Of a stretch of DNA of 64,000 bases, positions 1 through 11,249 are shown one piece after another. The notes beneath the pieces were generated by a model. It was not told where the DNA came from and searched no databases. It saw nothing but the letters and a program-made list of their open reading frames with translations. The stretch is from NCBI GenBank assembly GCA_030762935.1, contig CM060895.1, positions 75,437,001 to 75,501,000 of the forward strand, written 5' to 3'. Position numbers and translations under genes: made by a program. How positions within the stretch are numbered: the first letter of the stretch is position 1; each line of letters begins with the position of its first letter. Source of the stretch: Hymenopus coronatus. Its lineage: Eukaryota > Arthropoda > Insecta > Mantodea > Hymenopodidae.

Positions 1-378
1 AGATGGACAAAAACTTACAACACAAAAAATGTAGAGCACGTTAAAAACACACAGCTTTTTCGTGGAGTTGATCGTTTTTGATATATTTCTTGTTTTTGGT
101 TTCAGCTGTGAAAAACTATACTTTTCTCACACAGAAATTTATCAAGTCCTGTCCATACAAACAAAGGAGCTTCAGTCACATAGCAACCAGCTTTTGACTA
201 TCACATTAACCTATGGCACTCCCTTATTTCGCTTCTACTTACAAGGAAGCAAGTAATTCATTATTTCGGCTAATTTGTTCTTGATTACCATGAAGTAAAC
301 AGAAGCATAAACTTTTTAACAATACTTTGTTGCATAGATGTAGTGAAAGTCATGTGAATGTAACACATCAGATTTTTT
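1..378 (-). mobile_element. Family H copy, 5'-unit part, cut by window edge
   Basis: The right end reads GAAAGTCATGTGAATG then ACACATCAGATTTTTT, which is the reverse complement of the family start. The left part continues beyond the window. No coding capacity; the open frame inside is repeat sequence. Confidence 0.85.
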
Positions 379-379
379 G

Positions 380-497
380 GGAATTCAGAGGGTCTCAAAA
401 TATGTATTTGCGGTGAAACCTCGGTGTAGAATTTTTGGATGTTAGAATAGCTACTCTATTATGTACATTGTACATACGAGCTAGACAAATTAAAAAC
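380..497 (+). mobile_element. Family H 3'-end fragment
   Basis: Carries the block GGTGAAACCTCGGTGTAGAA, the ATGTACATTGTACAT palindrome and a GCTAGACAAATTAAAAA terminus. It abuts the preceding minus copy in inverted orientation. Confidence 0.75.
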
Positions 498-1512
498 ACA
501 ATTTTTATGTATTGGATGTTCGTCATTTATTCTCCTAATTGGACTTTTCACACTGGGTACGATTTCAAGAATATATTAGAATTTGAAAAATTCAATTTTC
601 TAACCATATCACATATTTACTCGGCTGAAATGAAGGAACAACTAGGAAAATATATCTTATCTGTTTTCTAGGTTGGTATATGCGATGTTAAAAGGAACAA
701 TAGTATACATCCTTGCATCTAATACAAAACGAAGTCTTAGATAAGTTCACCCCAGACAGTGCTCATTAGGCTATTTTTTAAACGTACATAAACAGTGAAA
801 AAGAAAATATCTCTCAAATCACAAATGAAGTAAGTATGCATGCCATTCATGTCTTGAAACGCAAATACGTATACTCTGGCTACACTCTGTTAATATTTAA
901 AACTGCCCAATGTCACCCATTCTACGCTGTTTGCTGACCTCTGCGTATCACCTATTGCACTCGTAGCTACGATAATTCTAGAATAAACCTTCAGATTATC
1001 TGCAAGTAACATCACAAGAAACGCTATGTTATTATAGCTGAGCATGTATACCACATCCCAAATTCGATTGTAGAAAATCTTCAAGTTCTCTAGTAGAAGA
1101 AAATATTTAGGTCATCATGTAAATGAGAAACTTAAAACAGTTTGTCAGTTAACTAACCCAATTCTGCAACTTAATATTCAACTTCCAGTAAACAACACAA
1201 TGCATCATTTAGATGTCTATGTGATACATTTAATTATAATTGTATGTTTGCCCACATAAACCTGAGTTAAAAGCAGAAAAAGTGTGACTTCGATAAAGGT
1301 ATAGTGTAACTGTCGAGGACGTGTCAAAGAGACTTAGGGAGGACAAAGTAAGCATTTATCTAACAATATTTCCAACTTGTATTTTGAGTTAAAGTAAAAA
1401 CATAATGTATGATTTTATGTTTAACTTAATAGAGCAGTCTTAGCTGAAACATCCATCCGTTATTTTACAATTACAATAATTTGATAACTACCACTCCACT
1501 ACTACCTAAATC
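498..1512. other. Unique AT-rich stretch, nothing recognised
   Basis: No repeat family, RNA gene or convincing coding frame seen on either strand. Short frames here lack motifs, a signal peptide or splice context. Confidence 0.5.
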
Positions 1513-1884
1513 TTTTTTTACTATCTCTACACTACTACCATATAGTAGACAGAGAAGTATTGTGTTTCAACCAAAAAATTCGATACCAAGATTTCACTGG
1601 AAATATGCTTTGCGGAATCTTGAATAAATAAGCAAAAGAGCATTTTTAAGAAAAATGTCTGTGTGTGTCGATAGATAGCATATCTCAAAAACAAAAAGAT
1701 CGTTAAGTACCAAATTTGGTGTTTAAGTTTAGTATCTACCAAGAATGCGCCACCAAGATTTTCAAGCAAATACACCAACCCCAAGCTACGCTTTACGTAG
1801 AAAGATTTTTGAAACTTTGTTTTTCTCAAAAATAGCTCTCAAAATTTTGATTAAATTACCGTACATTAAACATACTTACATGAA
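1513..1884 (-). mobile_element. Family H copy, 3' half
   Basis: Begins with a T-run and ACTATCTCTAC, then the TTCACTGGAAATA block and a TGTGTGTGTC tract. It stops abruptly near TTACATGAAA, where a plus copy starts. The two form an inverted pair whose outer ends are both the hairpin terminus. Confidence 0.8.
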
Positions 1885-1890
1885 AAAACC

Positions 1891-2335
1891 AAACATGAAA
1901 CCAAGAACAAGGAATATCTACAAAACGATCAACTCCTCGAAAAAAATCATATAACATAAATTGTGTGTTTTAATGTGCTCTACATTTTTTGTGTGGTAAG
2001 TTTCTGTCCATTTCTTACTGTTTAGCAGTTAGGCAAAATTCCTCCAGAATAAAGTAGTTTTCAGAAGCTATTCCCAGAAAATTCAAGATATACATATTAT
2101 TTGTCAGGTAAATATCTTTATTATACGATATTTTAATCAAAATCGTTAGAGCCATTTTTTAGAAAATCAAAATTTTCGAAAATTGTTCCATGTAAAGGGT
2201 AGTTGGGGGTGGGGGGATTTTCTTGCAAATCTTCGTGTCGCATCCTGAAAGATACCAAACGTAAATACCAAGGGTGGAATACAATACCTTCTCTATACAT
2301 TATGTAGATAGTACGTGTAAAGAAAGTAAAAAAAA
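1891..2335 (+). mobile_element. Family H copy with internal deletion
   Basis: Starts in the middle of the unit (GAAACCAAGAACAAGGAATA) and runs to the 3' terminus GAAAGTAAAAA. The microsatellite block between AATACCAAG and GGTGGAATACAATACC is deleted. Confidence 0.8.
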
Positions 2336-2341
2336 AAAAAA

Positions 2342-3077
2342 TCAGAAAAGATCTGTGTGTGTGTCTGTGGACAACATAGCTAAAAAACGAAAAGACCGTT
2401 GTATACCTAACTTGGCATTTAAATTTGGTATCTTCCAAGGATGTGACACGAAGATTTTCAAGAAAATCCCCCCAACCCCAACTACTCTTTACATGGAACT
2501 TTTTTCAAAAATTTTGATTTTCCTAAGAATGGCTCTAACAATTTTGATTAAAATGTCGCATATTAAAGATATCTACCTGACAAATAAAATGCATTTCTTT
2601 AATTTTCTGAGAATATCCTCTGAAGACTACTTTATTCTGGATGAATTTTACGGAAATTTGCCTAACTGCCAAACCGTAAGAGATGGACAAAAACTTACCA
2701 CACAAAAAATGTAGAGCACGTTAAAACACACAATTTATGCTATATACATTTTTTTCGTGGAGTTGGTGGTTTTTAAGATATTCCTTGTTATTGGTTTCGA
2801 CTTAGAAGAACTTATACTTTTCTCATACAGGAATTTGTCTACTCCTGTCCATACAAACGAAGGTACTTCAGTTATATAGCAACCAGCTTTTGACCATCAC
2901 TTTAGCCTATAGTAATCCCTTATTTCCTTTCTACTTACAAGGAAGCAAGTAATAAGACTATTTCTGCTAATTGTTTCTCAATTAACGTTAAGTAAATAGA
3001 AGCATAAGCTTTTTGACACTAATTTGTTATAGAGATGTAGAGAAAGTCATGTGAATGGAACACATCAGATTTTTTTA
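2342..3077 (-). mobile_element. Family H copy lacking the terminal hairpin
   Basis: Runs from the TGTGTGTGTGTC microsatellite through CCAAGGATGTGACACGAAGA to ACACATCAGATTTTTTT. It abuts the previous plus copy directly, so two copies share one terminal A-run. The 146-residue open frame inside is translated repeat. Confidence 0.85.
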
Positions 3078-3506
3078 AACATGTTTTAGAGTACCGTTTC
3101 AATCCAACTATTAAGTGTGTACTTTTTGTTTTTCATTGGCTCACACAAAGTGTTTTTTAACATCATGTGCATCGTAATTAAATCGACTTGCTATTTAGCA
3201 GTCTCAGTGGACTAGTCGTGCTATTAATTATTTACGATGAGCAGAGAGAGGAATAAAACACTGTTTGAATAAATTCTAGGTTAGCTACGATAATATACGA
3301 AGTCGTGATACTGTTACATACAAAAGTTTTATTAAGAGTGTACTAAGAATAAAAACAAGGAAGTAAATCATTAAATCTTCCAATTTAACACGTTTGGTGT
3401 GATGTGCTGCATGTGACTTTACTATCGTAGGGTTGTACACAAGTGTTGTATTGTCTCTTATCACAGTTCTTTTACTTAGAAATCTCTAGGGACAGAGTTT
3501 AACTAA

Positions 3507-4190
3507 TTTCTTTCTCCACATGTACTATGCACATAGTGTACCGGAAACACAGGTTTTGTTTTGAGACCTCTGGATAAAAGAAGAATAGAAAAAAAATGTC
3601 CGTGTGTGTTAGTATTTAAGTTCAGTATCTTCAAGAAGATTTTCAAGAAAGTCCTCCACCCTAAACTACTCTTTACATGGAAAACTGTTCGAAAATGTTA
3701 ATTTTTTAAAAAATGGATTTTAATGATTTTGTTTAAAATATCGTTTGTTTAAAGATGTTCACACGATAAGTAAAATGTATGACTTGAATTTTCTAAAATA
3801 GCCTCTGAAGATCTCTTTGTTCTTAATTTTGCATTACTGGTAAATCGTAAGAGAGAGATAAAACTTGCTACACAAAAAATGTAGATCTTGTTGAAACACA
3901 CAACTTATGTCATACGTGTTTTCTTATTTACTTTATTTTAGCAGAGCTAACCGTTTCAGAGATATTTCTTGCTATTTGGTTTCAGCTTTAAAACCAGTTT
4001 TGTCATACGGGAATTGGTTAACTCCTGGCCATACAGATGAACGAATTTCAATCACATAGCCTTGTCACCTTATTTCCCCTTACACTTATAAGGAAGCAAG
4101 TAATAAAAATTCTGTTAATTTTATCTTGATTAGCATGAAGAATTAACTTTTTAACAAGATGTAGAATGTGAATGAACATATTAGATTACT
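3507..4190 (-). mobile_element. Family H copy, diverged
   Basis: Starts TTTCTTTCTCCACATGTACT and ends ATGAACATATTAGATTACTG. The GGTGAAATCTC block is reduced and many substitutions are present, so this copy is older than its neighbours. Confidence 0.75.
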
Positions 4191-5460
4191 GTTGTTTTTT
4201 GTTTTGTTTTAAGAATATCATTTGAGTTTATCAAGCCAAAACTTCATCTCTTTTCATATCCAATTCTTTGTTGCACATATGGATTACTATTATTGTTATT
4301 TTTGCTATTATTATTATATTAAGACACTCTCGTGGAGAAATATTCAAATTTATCAATTGTTTTTAAATTCTAACCACTGCTATCGAATTGTTTTTTTTTT
4401 TGTTTTTTTTTTTTTGTGTCTGCAAAGGTCCGTATAAATAGTGTAAATAATTTAGAAATTATTTATCGTGGTTTCATATAAGTCTCACTGTCAAATCAGT
4501 TAAGCTTTTAGAATAAAATGTTTCTGGCGTTAGAATAACAACTGATTAGCCTTGATTAATCGTTTTATATATTTGTTAAACAAAGTTTCTGCTTTATTTT
4601 TTTTACTACTGAATAAACCCACAAGATTATCTCTTATTCTATAGTTTACACAGTAATATTTTATAACTAATCATGGGTTGAGCCTCTGCGGTTTCATGTG
4701 CTTATAAGCTCGCAAAGTTAGTAACATTGGTGAATTATTGCATCACGTGAAACGTATTATGTATTGAAAAATATATTTTTTAGAGAATTAGTTTTTTAAA
4801 CGCACACACCATTGTTTTTTATTTTTGATCTAGATATAAACCAAAATTCATCTGCATTTAGTCGTTAGTGACCAAAATATAACCGAATATATAATTGTAA
4901 GCTATCAAGAAGTGACAAAAATAAAACATTGCAAATGTTGAAGCTTTCAACCAAAATCTCGACATATGAAAGATAATTACTGTGTTTTATTTCCCTGGAA
5001 ACTATTCTTAAACGTGTTGTGTACCGTCCGTCTCCCCGAGCTGGGAGCAAGTCACGTCAAATGCCCCTCGTTCCAGATTTTGGTGTATAGTTTCAAAATG
5101 TAAGCGTCCATACATCGGTTTGTCACGAGTTAATTGCTAAAATACATTGGTTTTATATACAGTTAACTGTTAGCTAATCTTTCTGGGCATGATAAGCTGA
5201 GACATTACTTCCATACATGAACCAGATTGAGTATTTTAAGGCCGTAAGCCACAAAGCACAACCGAGGAATCTGTATAACCTAATGATCCCAAGTAGAAGT
5301 TACAACCTCAGTAATTTAGCGGATTTCGAAATCTAAACGTGTTATTGTTTCCAACACTTTTAAATCTTATCCCTTGTGGAAGATTTACCGAAATTATATA
5401 CGAATTTTTAACGTGATTATGTGTTGAGATATTATTTATATTGACATATATTTGGCACCA
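4191..5460. other. Unique AT-rich stretch
   Basis: Contains homopolymer T-runs near 4390-4415 and no recognised repeat or gene. Confidence 0.5.
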
Positions 5461-5466
5461 AAATCA

Positions 5467-5760
5467 CTAAACAATATCGCTGAAGGTGCACATTTTAACC
5501 TCACTTAAGGACACAATTTCACTAATCACCTCGGCGTTTGCACAAACTGCTGGCAGTTGAGCACAGAAACAACTGCTACAACGTCGGAAACTAACGCATG
5601 AAACATCCTGGTGGGAAGTTTGAAGGTGAAATGCTGCTTTTCGTACCTGGCATCCAGAGTGCCGCTCCACACGTGATATCCACCATCTTGTATCATAACC
5701 ACTTGCACATCCTTCCTCTACAAAGGCTTCTGCACAACTAACAGCAGTCGTGAGCAGAGC
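5467..5760 (-). CDS. Possible exon, cysteine-containing frame, unidentified
   Basis: This region is richer in G+C than its surroundings. One minus frame extends upstream of the first methionine with a hydrophobic stretch, LALLTTAVSCAEA, followed by several cysteines. A sequence CCAG/GTACGA near 5646 fits a splice donor. A second frame overlaps it with the run VQVVMIQDGGYHVW. I do not recognise either protein. It could be an exon of a secreted protein, or chance coding in a GC island. No homology can be claimed from sequence alone. Confidence 0.2.
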   Translation of the reverse strand, partial: ALLTTAVSCAEAFVEEGCASGYDTRWWISRVERHSGCQVRKAAFHLQTSHQDVSCVSFRRCSSCFCAQLPAVCANAEVISEIVSLSEVKMCTFSDIV

Positions 5761-5796
5761 CAGGCGACCTACCCTACCCTACTGCAACAGCCACCC

Positions 5797-5934
5797 CTAC
5801 ACACACACACTAGCTGTCACCACCTGCACTGTTCCTCCAGGGGAAGCCATGTGCTTGTCCGTCACCACAAAGAGATCAAGGGAAACAGTCTCGACTAGGG
5901 GCGTTTTCTCCACCACCAATTGCTTCTCTTCCAT
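5797..5934 (-). CDS. Possible small exon or ORF of 45 residues, unidentified
   Basis: An ATG at 5934 opens a 45-residue frame that starts MEEKQLVVEKTPLVETVSLD and ends at a TAG in a CA/TG microsatellite. The composition is protein-like: balanced, acidic, with few AT-rich codons. GTGTGT after VVTA could be a donor site. It lies just upstream, on the same strand, of the frame at 5467-5760, so the two may be exons of one gene. No family recognised. Confidence 0.2.
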   Translation of the reverse strand: MEEKQLVVEKTPLVETVSLDLFVVTDKHMASPGGTVQVVTASVCV

Positions 5935-6105
5935 TCCATAGGCCTAGGGCTGCATGTTTCCTCATAGAAAAGTCTTGCAGTTGAAAAAAAGAATGTGTTG
6001 TGCCACACTCAAACTATTTCCCTCCCCAAATCATTACCTTTTAATAAGGGATCTGTAGGCTGTTAATACGATATAAACGCTTTCTCTTAACCATGGTATT
6101 TATTT

Positions 6106-6928
6106 AAAAATCTGATGTGTTCTATTCATATGACTTTCCCTACATTTCTATAACATCACTTGTTAAGAAGCGTATCCTTCTGTTTCATGCTAATTGAGAT
6201 AAACATTAGCAGAAATGATCTTTCCACTCGCTATCTTATAAGTAGACAGGACCTAAGGGAATGCGCTAGGTTAAATCGATAATCACATCTTTTAAAAACT
6301 GATTGACATGTGGATCAAATCCATTTTTTTGCCATGAGTTGAGAAATCCCCATATGTGAAAGGTTAAGAATTTTGAAACTGAAACAAATAAGAAGGGATA
6401 TTTCGAAAACGGTCAACTCTATAATAATACCGCATGTGATGTAAACTTTGTGTTTTACGATCTACATTTCTTGTGTTCTAAGTTTCTGTCTGTCTTACGG
6501 TTTAACCGTTACGTAAAATTCTGCAAAACTCATCCAGAATAAAACACTCTTCAGAGGCTATTCTCAGAAAATTCAGGATATCATTTTATTTGTCATGTAA
6601 ATATCGTATAAGTTAATGTTAATCAAAATCGTTAGAACCGTTTTTGAGAAAGTCGAAATTTAAAACTTTTTCCATATAAAGGGTAGTTTATGGTTAGGGA
6701 ATTTCCTTGAAAATATAAGCATAAATACCAAGTTTGGTATTTATAGTTCGTTTTTGAGCTATAGGTACTGTCTGTAGACACACACGGACCTTTGTCTAAA
6801 AAAATCGGACTCAGGGGACCTCAAAACATATTTCCAGTGAAATCTCGACATGGAGTTTTTAGGTGAAATGCAATATTTTCTCTAGCTACTATGTACATCG
6901 CATACACATAGGCTAGAGAAAGTAAAAA
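6106..6928 (+). mobile_element. Complete family H copy
   Basis: Both ends are present: TCTGATGTGTTCTATTCATA at the left, and GCTAGAGAAAGTAAAAA after a TAGCTACTATGTACAT palindrome at the right. Flanks are TTTAAAAA and AAAAATATG with no clear target duplication. It belongs to a subfamily with GCTAGAG rather than GTGTAGAG at the 3' end. Confidence 0.9.
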
Positions 6929-7225
6929 TATGAGTATATAATACTTGTATTGGGTCTTCAAATTTATTCAGCCTTTAGCAACAGTGGGTTTAAATGCATG
7001 ACATTATTAGTTCAGCGAGCCCCTTTCATCTCAAAGGGGAGGTGCAGAATAGAACCTTGGACTGCTACATGCATTGCCAACTTCGTAAACAGTTTGATGT
7101 ACTGGGCAGTGCAGAGCTGTTTTTCACCAGGGCATTTTGTGCGTTCTTTAGTTTTTGTGTTTTCTTAATTTATTATGTGTAGGTCAGTTTTCATTTACTG
7201 CTGTAAAGAATATGAGGAGGAAGAG
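6929..7225. other. Unique stretch, nothing recognised
   Basis: Two overlapping short frames of 62-72 residues have no visible motif or signal peptide, and no repeat family is present. Confidence 0.45.
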
Positions 7226-7440
7226 TGGTGTTTAAGGGCGATCAAATTTAGCAACTTCTTAAAACGAACATGGCTAAAGCATAGAGATAAAATAATAAAA
7301 CAAATTAATAAATAATAACTAAAATAAGATATAAAATCCAGTGCATATAAACATCTAAAGGCATTAATTTAGAAGCCACTGGAACAACGCAAAAAGGAAT
7401 TAAAAACTAAAAACAAATCCTCATACAAGGTGCTGGTGAT
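7226..7440 (-). mobile_element. Possible 3'-end relic of a LINE related to the one at 50 kb
   Basis: GGTGTTTAAGGGCGATCAA matches the 3' end of the full-length LINE (GGTGTTTAAGGGCGCTCAA) but loses similarity quickly. The A-rich sequence that follows resembles the LINE 3' untranslated region in composition only. Probably a 5'-truncated relic of a related family. Confidence 0.35.
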
Positions 7441-7924
7441 ATAATTTTAAAACCATACTTACCGGAACAATAACATCGATCACGATACATAAAATTTAAA
7501 CTAGATTCTTATTGTAAAACTCATTTTTGATAAACATTTAAAAACTACCACCGCTCTGTCATCGTACAACAAGATCTCCGCAGGACAAGCTTACATTTGT
7601 AGAGAGGTGTAAAGAATATAAACAAGTGTTTATTGTAATGGGGAAGTTGTATCATTAAATTGTTACCATAACCGTCCAATTATTTGAATTACCTATGAGT
7701 ATAAATTACGAATTTATGAGACGCAAGCGAATGTTCCAAATGTAAATTTTGGAAAGATACGATACGAGTCCCATTTCACTAAGGTGACTCGAAACTGTTG
7801 ACATTCACCCGTTCTACTCATCGTTCGCTAGTCCTCTACGAGAAGCAATTCGTGATAAAACCCCTACCTAGTATTGAGTTATGAAAGCACAAACGACTGG
7901 TGGAAAGGCCGAATAAATCTGAAA

Positions 7925-8195
7925 CCTACTTTTATTTTTAGACATTCTTTACTGCAGAGGTTTTTAGCGTCCCATTCTGATTGGGCATGAAAGACCGCTT
8001 AATTTTCCTCAAAGGCCTTTTATAAGGCCTGAGGTTCTTTTATGTGCTGTAAATCTACAACACGGGACCAACGGCTTTACTTCCCTTCTGAAGGAAGGCA
8101 TGCTAAGCATTTTTACGCCCGAAAAGATCCATCGCCCTCCGCCGGATTTGAACACTCGACCTTGGGAACTAGAGGCTAGTTGACAGAGGACGACG
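7925..8195 (-). mobile_element. SINE family A copy
   Basis: A tRNA-derived head lies at the right end (minus-strand B box GTTCAAATCC, then GGCGGAGGGCGATGGAT). The body contains TTTTCGGGCGTAAAAAT and the tail GAATGGGACGCT. Shares its whole body with copies at 15336, 22661, 31374 and 37864. Confidence 0.8.
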
Positions 8196-8239
8196 AATAA
8201 ATCTGAAGTCCCATATATCATACTATAAAAATAATTATC

Positions 8240-8905
8240 TTTTCCATTCACACGAGTTTCTCTACTTAGTCTATAACAACTATACTTACACATACCCATT
8301 CTTCTATCTTATTCATGTGAATCGAGATAAATATTAGCAGAAATAGTTGGATAGGTAGAGTCAGACGGAAAAACTCAACACCTTAGCCGGATTTGGAACA
8401 TGGATCACCCGGTCTGCAGCCAATCGCTCTGACCACTGAGCTACCATGGCAACATACCGACAATTCCTCAACTGACTTGCACGTTTCCCGGTAGACCACA
8501 AGATGATCTAAAATTATTTTGAGATGCCTTACAACAAAGGCAGCTTAAAAAGTTGTAAGTACTTCAGGTCCCGGTCCCGGTTTTCATAGTTTAACCAACT
8601 ATTAGTTCAATTAATTAATCGAACATGGTATTCACTTAAGTAATTGAGAAATAATTCGTTATACCTGGAAGAGAAATAAGAGAATAAACTAGGCTAAAGC
8701 GATGTCCAATTTTTTTTAAAGCGAGCTGCCATGCGATTAACTTTCGGTTCTCTTTGCATGTTCAGTGCAAAGCAAAAGAAACAGAAATGAGGACTTACTG
8801 TTTGAAACAAATCGAAGTATTTCAAGATTTCACCAATAACAAGGAATATCTCGAAAACGGTTAACTCTACAAAAAATGTGCGTGACATAAATTGTGTGTT
8901 TTATC
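8240..8905 (+). mobile_element. Family H copy split by a SINE
   Basis: The first part, 8240-8345, has TTCCATTCACACGAGTTTCT and the TCGAGATAAATATTAGCAGA block. The remainder resumes near 8660 (AGAAATAAGAGAATAAACTA) and ends in the AATTGTGTGTTTTA block. SINE family B separates the two. Confidence 0.75.
8351..8600 (-). mobile_element. SINE family B copy nested in family H
   Basis: The minus strand carries a tRNA-like module with A box TAGCTCAGTGG and a B box-like GTTCCAAATCC. It is followed by GAGTTTTTCCGTCTGACTC. The sequence to the right of the module (CTCAACTGACTTGCACG) is the family's extra 5' segment. Confidence 0.75.
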
Positions 8906-9700
8906 GAATTATTTTCTTTCCCAAAATGTGCTATAAAGCTATAGTGGGCTGTGTGCTGTTTATATTACATTAATGTTCACGTTACAGCAAACCGCACATT
9001 TGTGGGTGTAATGTGCCATAATCCTCCGAAATGAAAGGTTTTACTAATAACAGTTTACTGCGCAACCATATAATAAACTTTATCGCGCGAAAACGAAAAT
9101 TATGGGGCGTAAATGTTGCAGTTTGTGACGTATTTCATTGTTTTTTTCTTCCACTACTATGTATTATCCCTTATAGTTTGTGTGTTTTAAGCAAACCCAC
9201 AGTTATGAACAGGCTATTGCTGTATTCTTTAGCTCATTATGGTATGTGCGTCAACAATAATAATGACGTAATATCAGTCATCCTTGGTTTACAGAGAGAA
9301 GATGAGGGCATTTTACGATATTCTTTTTCCTAAGCAGATAATCATTATATGACAGTCCGCAACACTTGCTCTTCGAAGAAGGAAATACATACAAATTCCG
9401 TTCTTATTTATCTTTTTCAACACGCCAGGTAATAACCAGGTATAAAATTCTTAAACAAGACTGCAAGTTATTTATACTCAAAACAATTGTCAATTAAAAT
9501 AACATTGGGCCGTTGCTATCTAGATAAACGCTGTCATTGAGGGATGAGAGGTTTGTTATCTGCAACGTCTCTGTCTAAAGTCCAATAACTCTTCAACTTC
9601 ATCTTCTTTTGTCCTTGTTTTACTGCTTAAAAAGTGAGAAAGGATTTTCAGTTAACTATGCGAAGTATGGATGATGTAATTTGACTTTGCTTACACACGG
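8906..9700. other. Unique stretch, nothing recognised
   Basis: A 100-residue plus frame at 9031-9333 has a hydrophobic middle but no recognisable domain or splice pattern. No repeat seen. Confidence 0.4.
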
Positions 9701-9734
9701 ATCACAGCAACCGTGTGTAAATGGCACGACTTTT

Positions 9735-9900
9735 TTGGATAGTGTTTACCACAAATAGCACCACAGTCTATGACACTGATGATACATGGAAATAAGATGG
9801 AGCGCCGGTGGAATGCTATGGCAGGGGAAACCGGAGAAAACCCGCCACAAACAAATCCCACATGCGGTCGCTTGGGATAAATAACACTACGCTTCAATGC
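9735..9900 (-). mobile_element. SINE family E copy, truncated head
   Basis: Contains the family E body GGAGAAAACCCGCCACA and ACACTGATGATACATGGA. The tRNA-like head is reduced to CGGTCGCTTGGGAT, with the B box lost. Confidence 0.65.
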
Positions 9901-9927
9901 CAATAAACATGGATGTCAACTGCTTTT

Positions 9928-10790
9928 AAAAAATCTGATGTGTTCCATCCACAAGACTTTCTCTACATCTCTGCAAAAAAGTATTATTAAAAAGCCATTG
10001 CTTCCATTTCCTTCATGCTGATCGAAAAAAAAATAGCAGATATAGTCTTATTACTTGCTTCCTTGAAAGCAGAAGTGAAACGAGGGAGTATCATAGGTTA
10101 AAGTGATAGTCAAAAGTAGTTGCTATGGGACTGAAGTTCCTTTGTTTGTATGGACACGATTTCACAAAGCACTGTATGAGAAAATTATGTTTTTTATTTG
10201 AAACCAAAAACAAGGAATTTCTAAAAACAATCAACTCCACGAAAAAAATGTGTGTTTTAAAGTGCTCTACATTTGTTGTGTGGTAAGTTTTTGTCCATCT
10301 CTTACGGTTTAGCAGTTATGAAAAATTCCGTAAAAGTCACCCAGAATAGCCTTCAGAGGCTATTCCCAGAAAATTCAAGATATACATTTTATTTGTCAGG
10401 TAAATATCTTTAATATTCGAAATTTTAATCAAAATCGTTAAGAGCCATTTTTGAGAAAATCAAAATTTTCGAAAAAAGTTCCTTGTAAAGGATAGTTTGG
10501 GGTAGGGGGATTTTTCTCAAAATCTTCGTGTCGCATCCCTGGAAGATACTAAACTTAAATACCAAGTTTGGTATTTTACCGACTTTTCGTTTTTGAGTTA
10601 TCGTGTTTACAGACACGGACACACTGACACACGGACACACACACGGACCTTTTTCTAAAAATGCTTTTTTGGGTTACAGGGGACCCTAAAACATACATTT
10701 CCGGTGAAATCTCGATATCGAATTTTTGGGTGGAATACAATACTTTATCCCTATGTACATTGTACATACGGGGCTAGAGAAAGTAAAAAA
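9928..10790 (+). mobile_element. Complete family H copy
   Basis: Has both termini (TCTGATGTGTTCCATCCACA, and GGGGCTAGAGAAAGT plus A-run). It also has the palindrome pair around ACCAAGTTTGGTATT and a GACACGGACACAC microsatellite block. One of the best preserved copies. Confidence 0.92.
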
Positions 10791-10795
10791 AAAAA

Positions 10796-11034
10796 GGATG
10801 TGTTCTATTCACATAACATTCTCTAGCTGTTCCACATACAGAATATTCTTACAAAGTATTATTTTATCTACACCATGCTAATCAAGATAAATATTAGCAG
10901 AATGGTCTTTTTACTTGCTTCCTTCTAAGTAGATGAGAAATAAGGGGATACACTAGGTAAAGCGGTAGTAGAATAAGCTTTTTAACAATAATTTGTTACA
11001 GAGCTGTAGTGAGAGGAACGCATCAGAGTTTTTT
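10796..11034. mobile_element. Miniature fold-back of the family H 5' end
   Basis: The left arm, 10796-10970, is the plus 5' end (GGATGTGTTCTATTCACATA). The right arm, 10971-11034, is the minus 5' end (AATAAGCTTTTTAACAATAA to GAACGCATCAGAGTTTTTT). The middle of the unit is missing, leaving a MITE-like inverted structure. It directly follows a complete copy. Confidence 0.7.
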
Positions 11035-11096
11035 CTTTAAATTTCTGTATGTAGATCCTTAAAATAAGACGTGCTCATGTTGTGTGTTTCAGGACA

Positions 11097-11243
11097 ATGT
11101 CTGTTGCAACTTGGATTATATGTGTCAGTTTCTTTTTGCTTTTATTGTGGCTTACTGTAACTGATACACTCCTCGCCATACACCCAGCAAACAAGGCTCC
11201 TGGTCCAGTAATGTTATGCAATCCATGGACATCATCTCGTTAA
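11097..11243 (+). CDS. Possible 48-residue secreted peptide frame, unidentified
   Basis: ATG at 11097 is preceded by a pyrimidine-rich TTGTGTGTTTCAG that resembles a splice acceptor. The frame starts MSVATWIICVSFFLLLLWLT, a strong signal-peptide-like or membrane segment, then AIHPANKAPGPVM with one cysteine, and stops at TAA. It is too short to identify. It may be a first coding exon or a chance hydrophobic frame, and the AT-rich background makes such runs common. Confidence 0.2.
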   Translation: MSVATWIICVSFFLLLLWLTVTDTLLAIHPANKAPGPVMLCNPWTSSR

Positions 11244-11249
11244 GAGTGG

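Noticed and set aside
2274..2714. 146-residue plus open frame
   Set aside because: It is translated family H sequence. Similar peptides (for example FKFGIFQGCDTKIFKKIP) recur in many copies and frames, as expected from repeated DNA rather than protein selection.
6106..6928. Target-site duplication for family H
   Set aside because: A-runs flank both ends, but they cannot be told from element ends or homopolymer preference. No copy with distinct flanking bases shows a convincing duplication.
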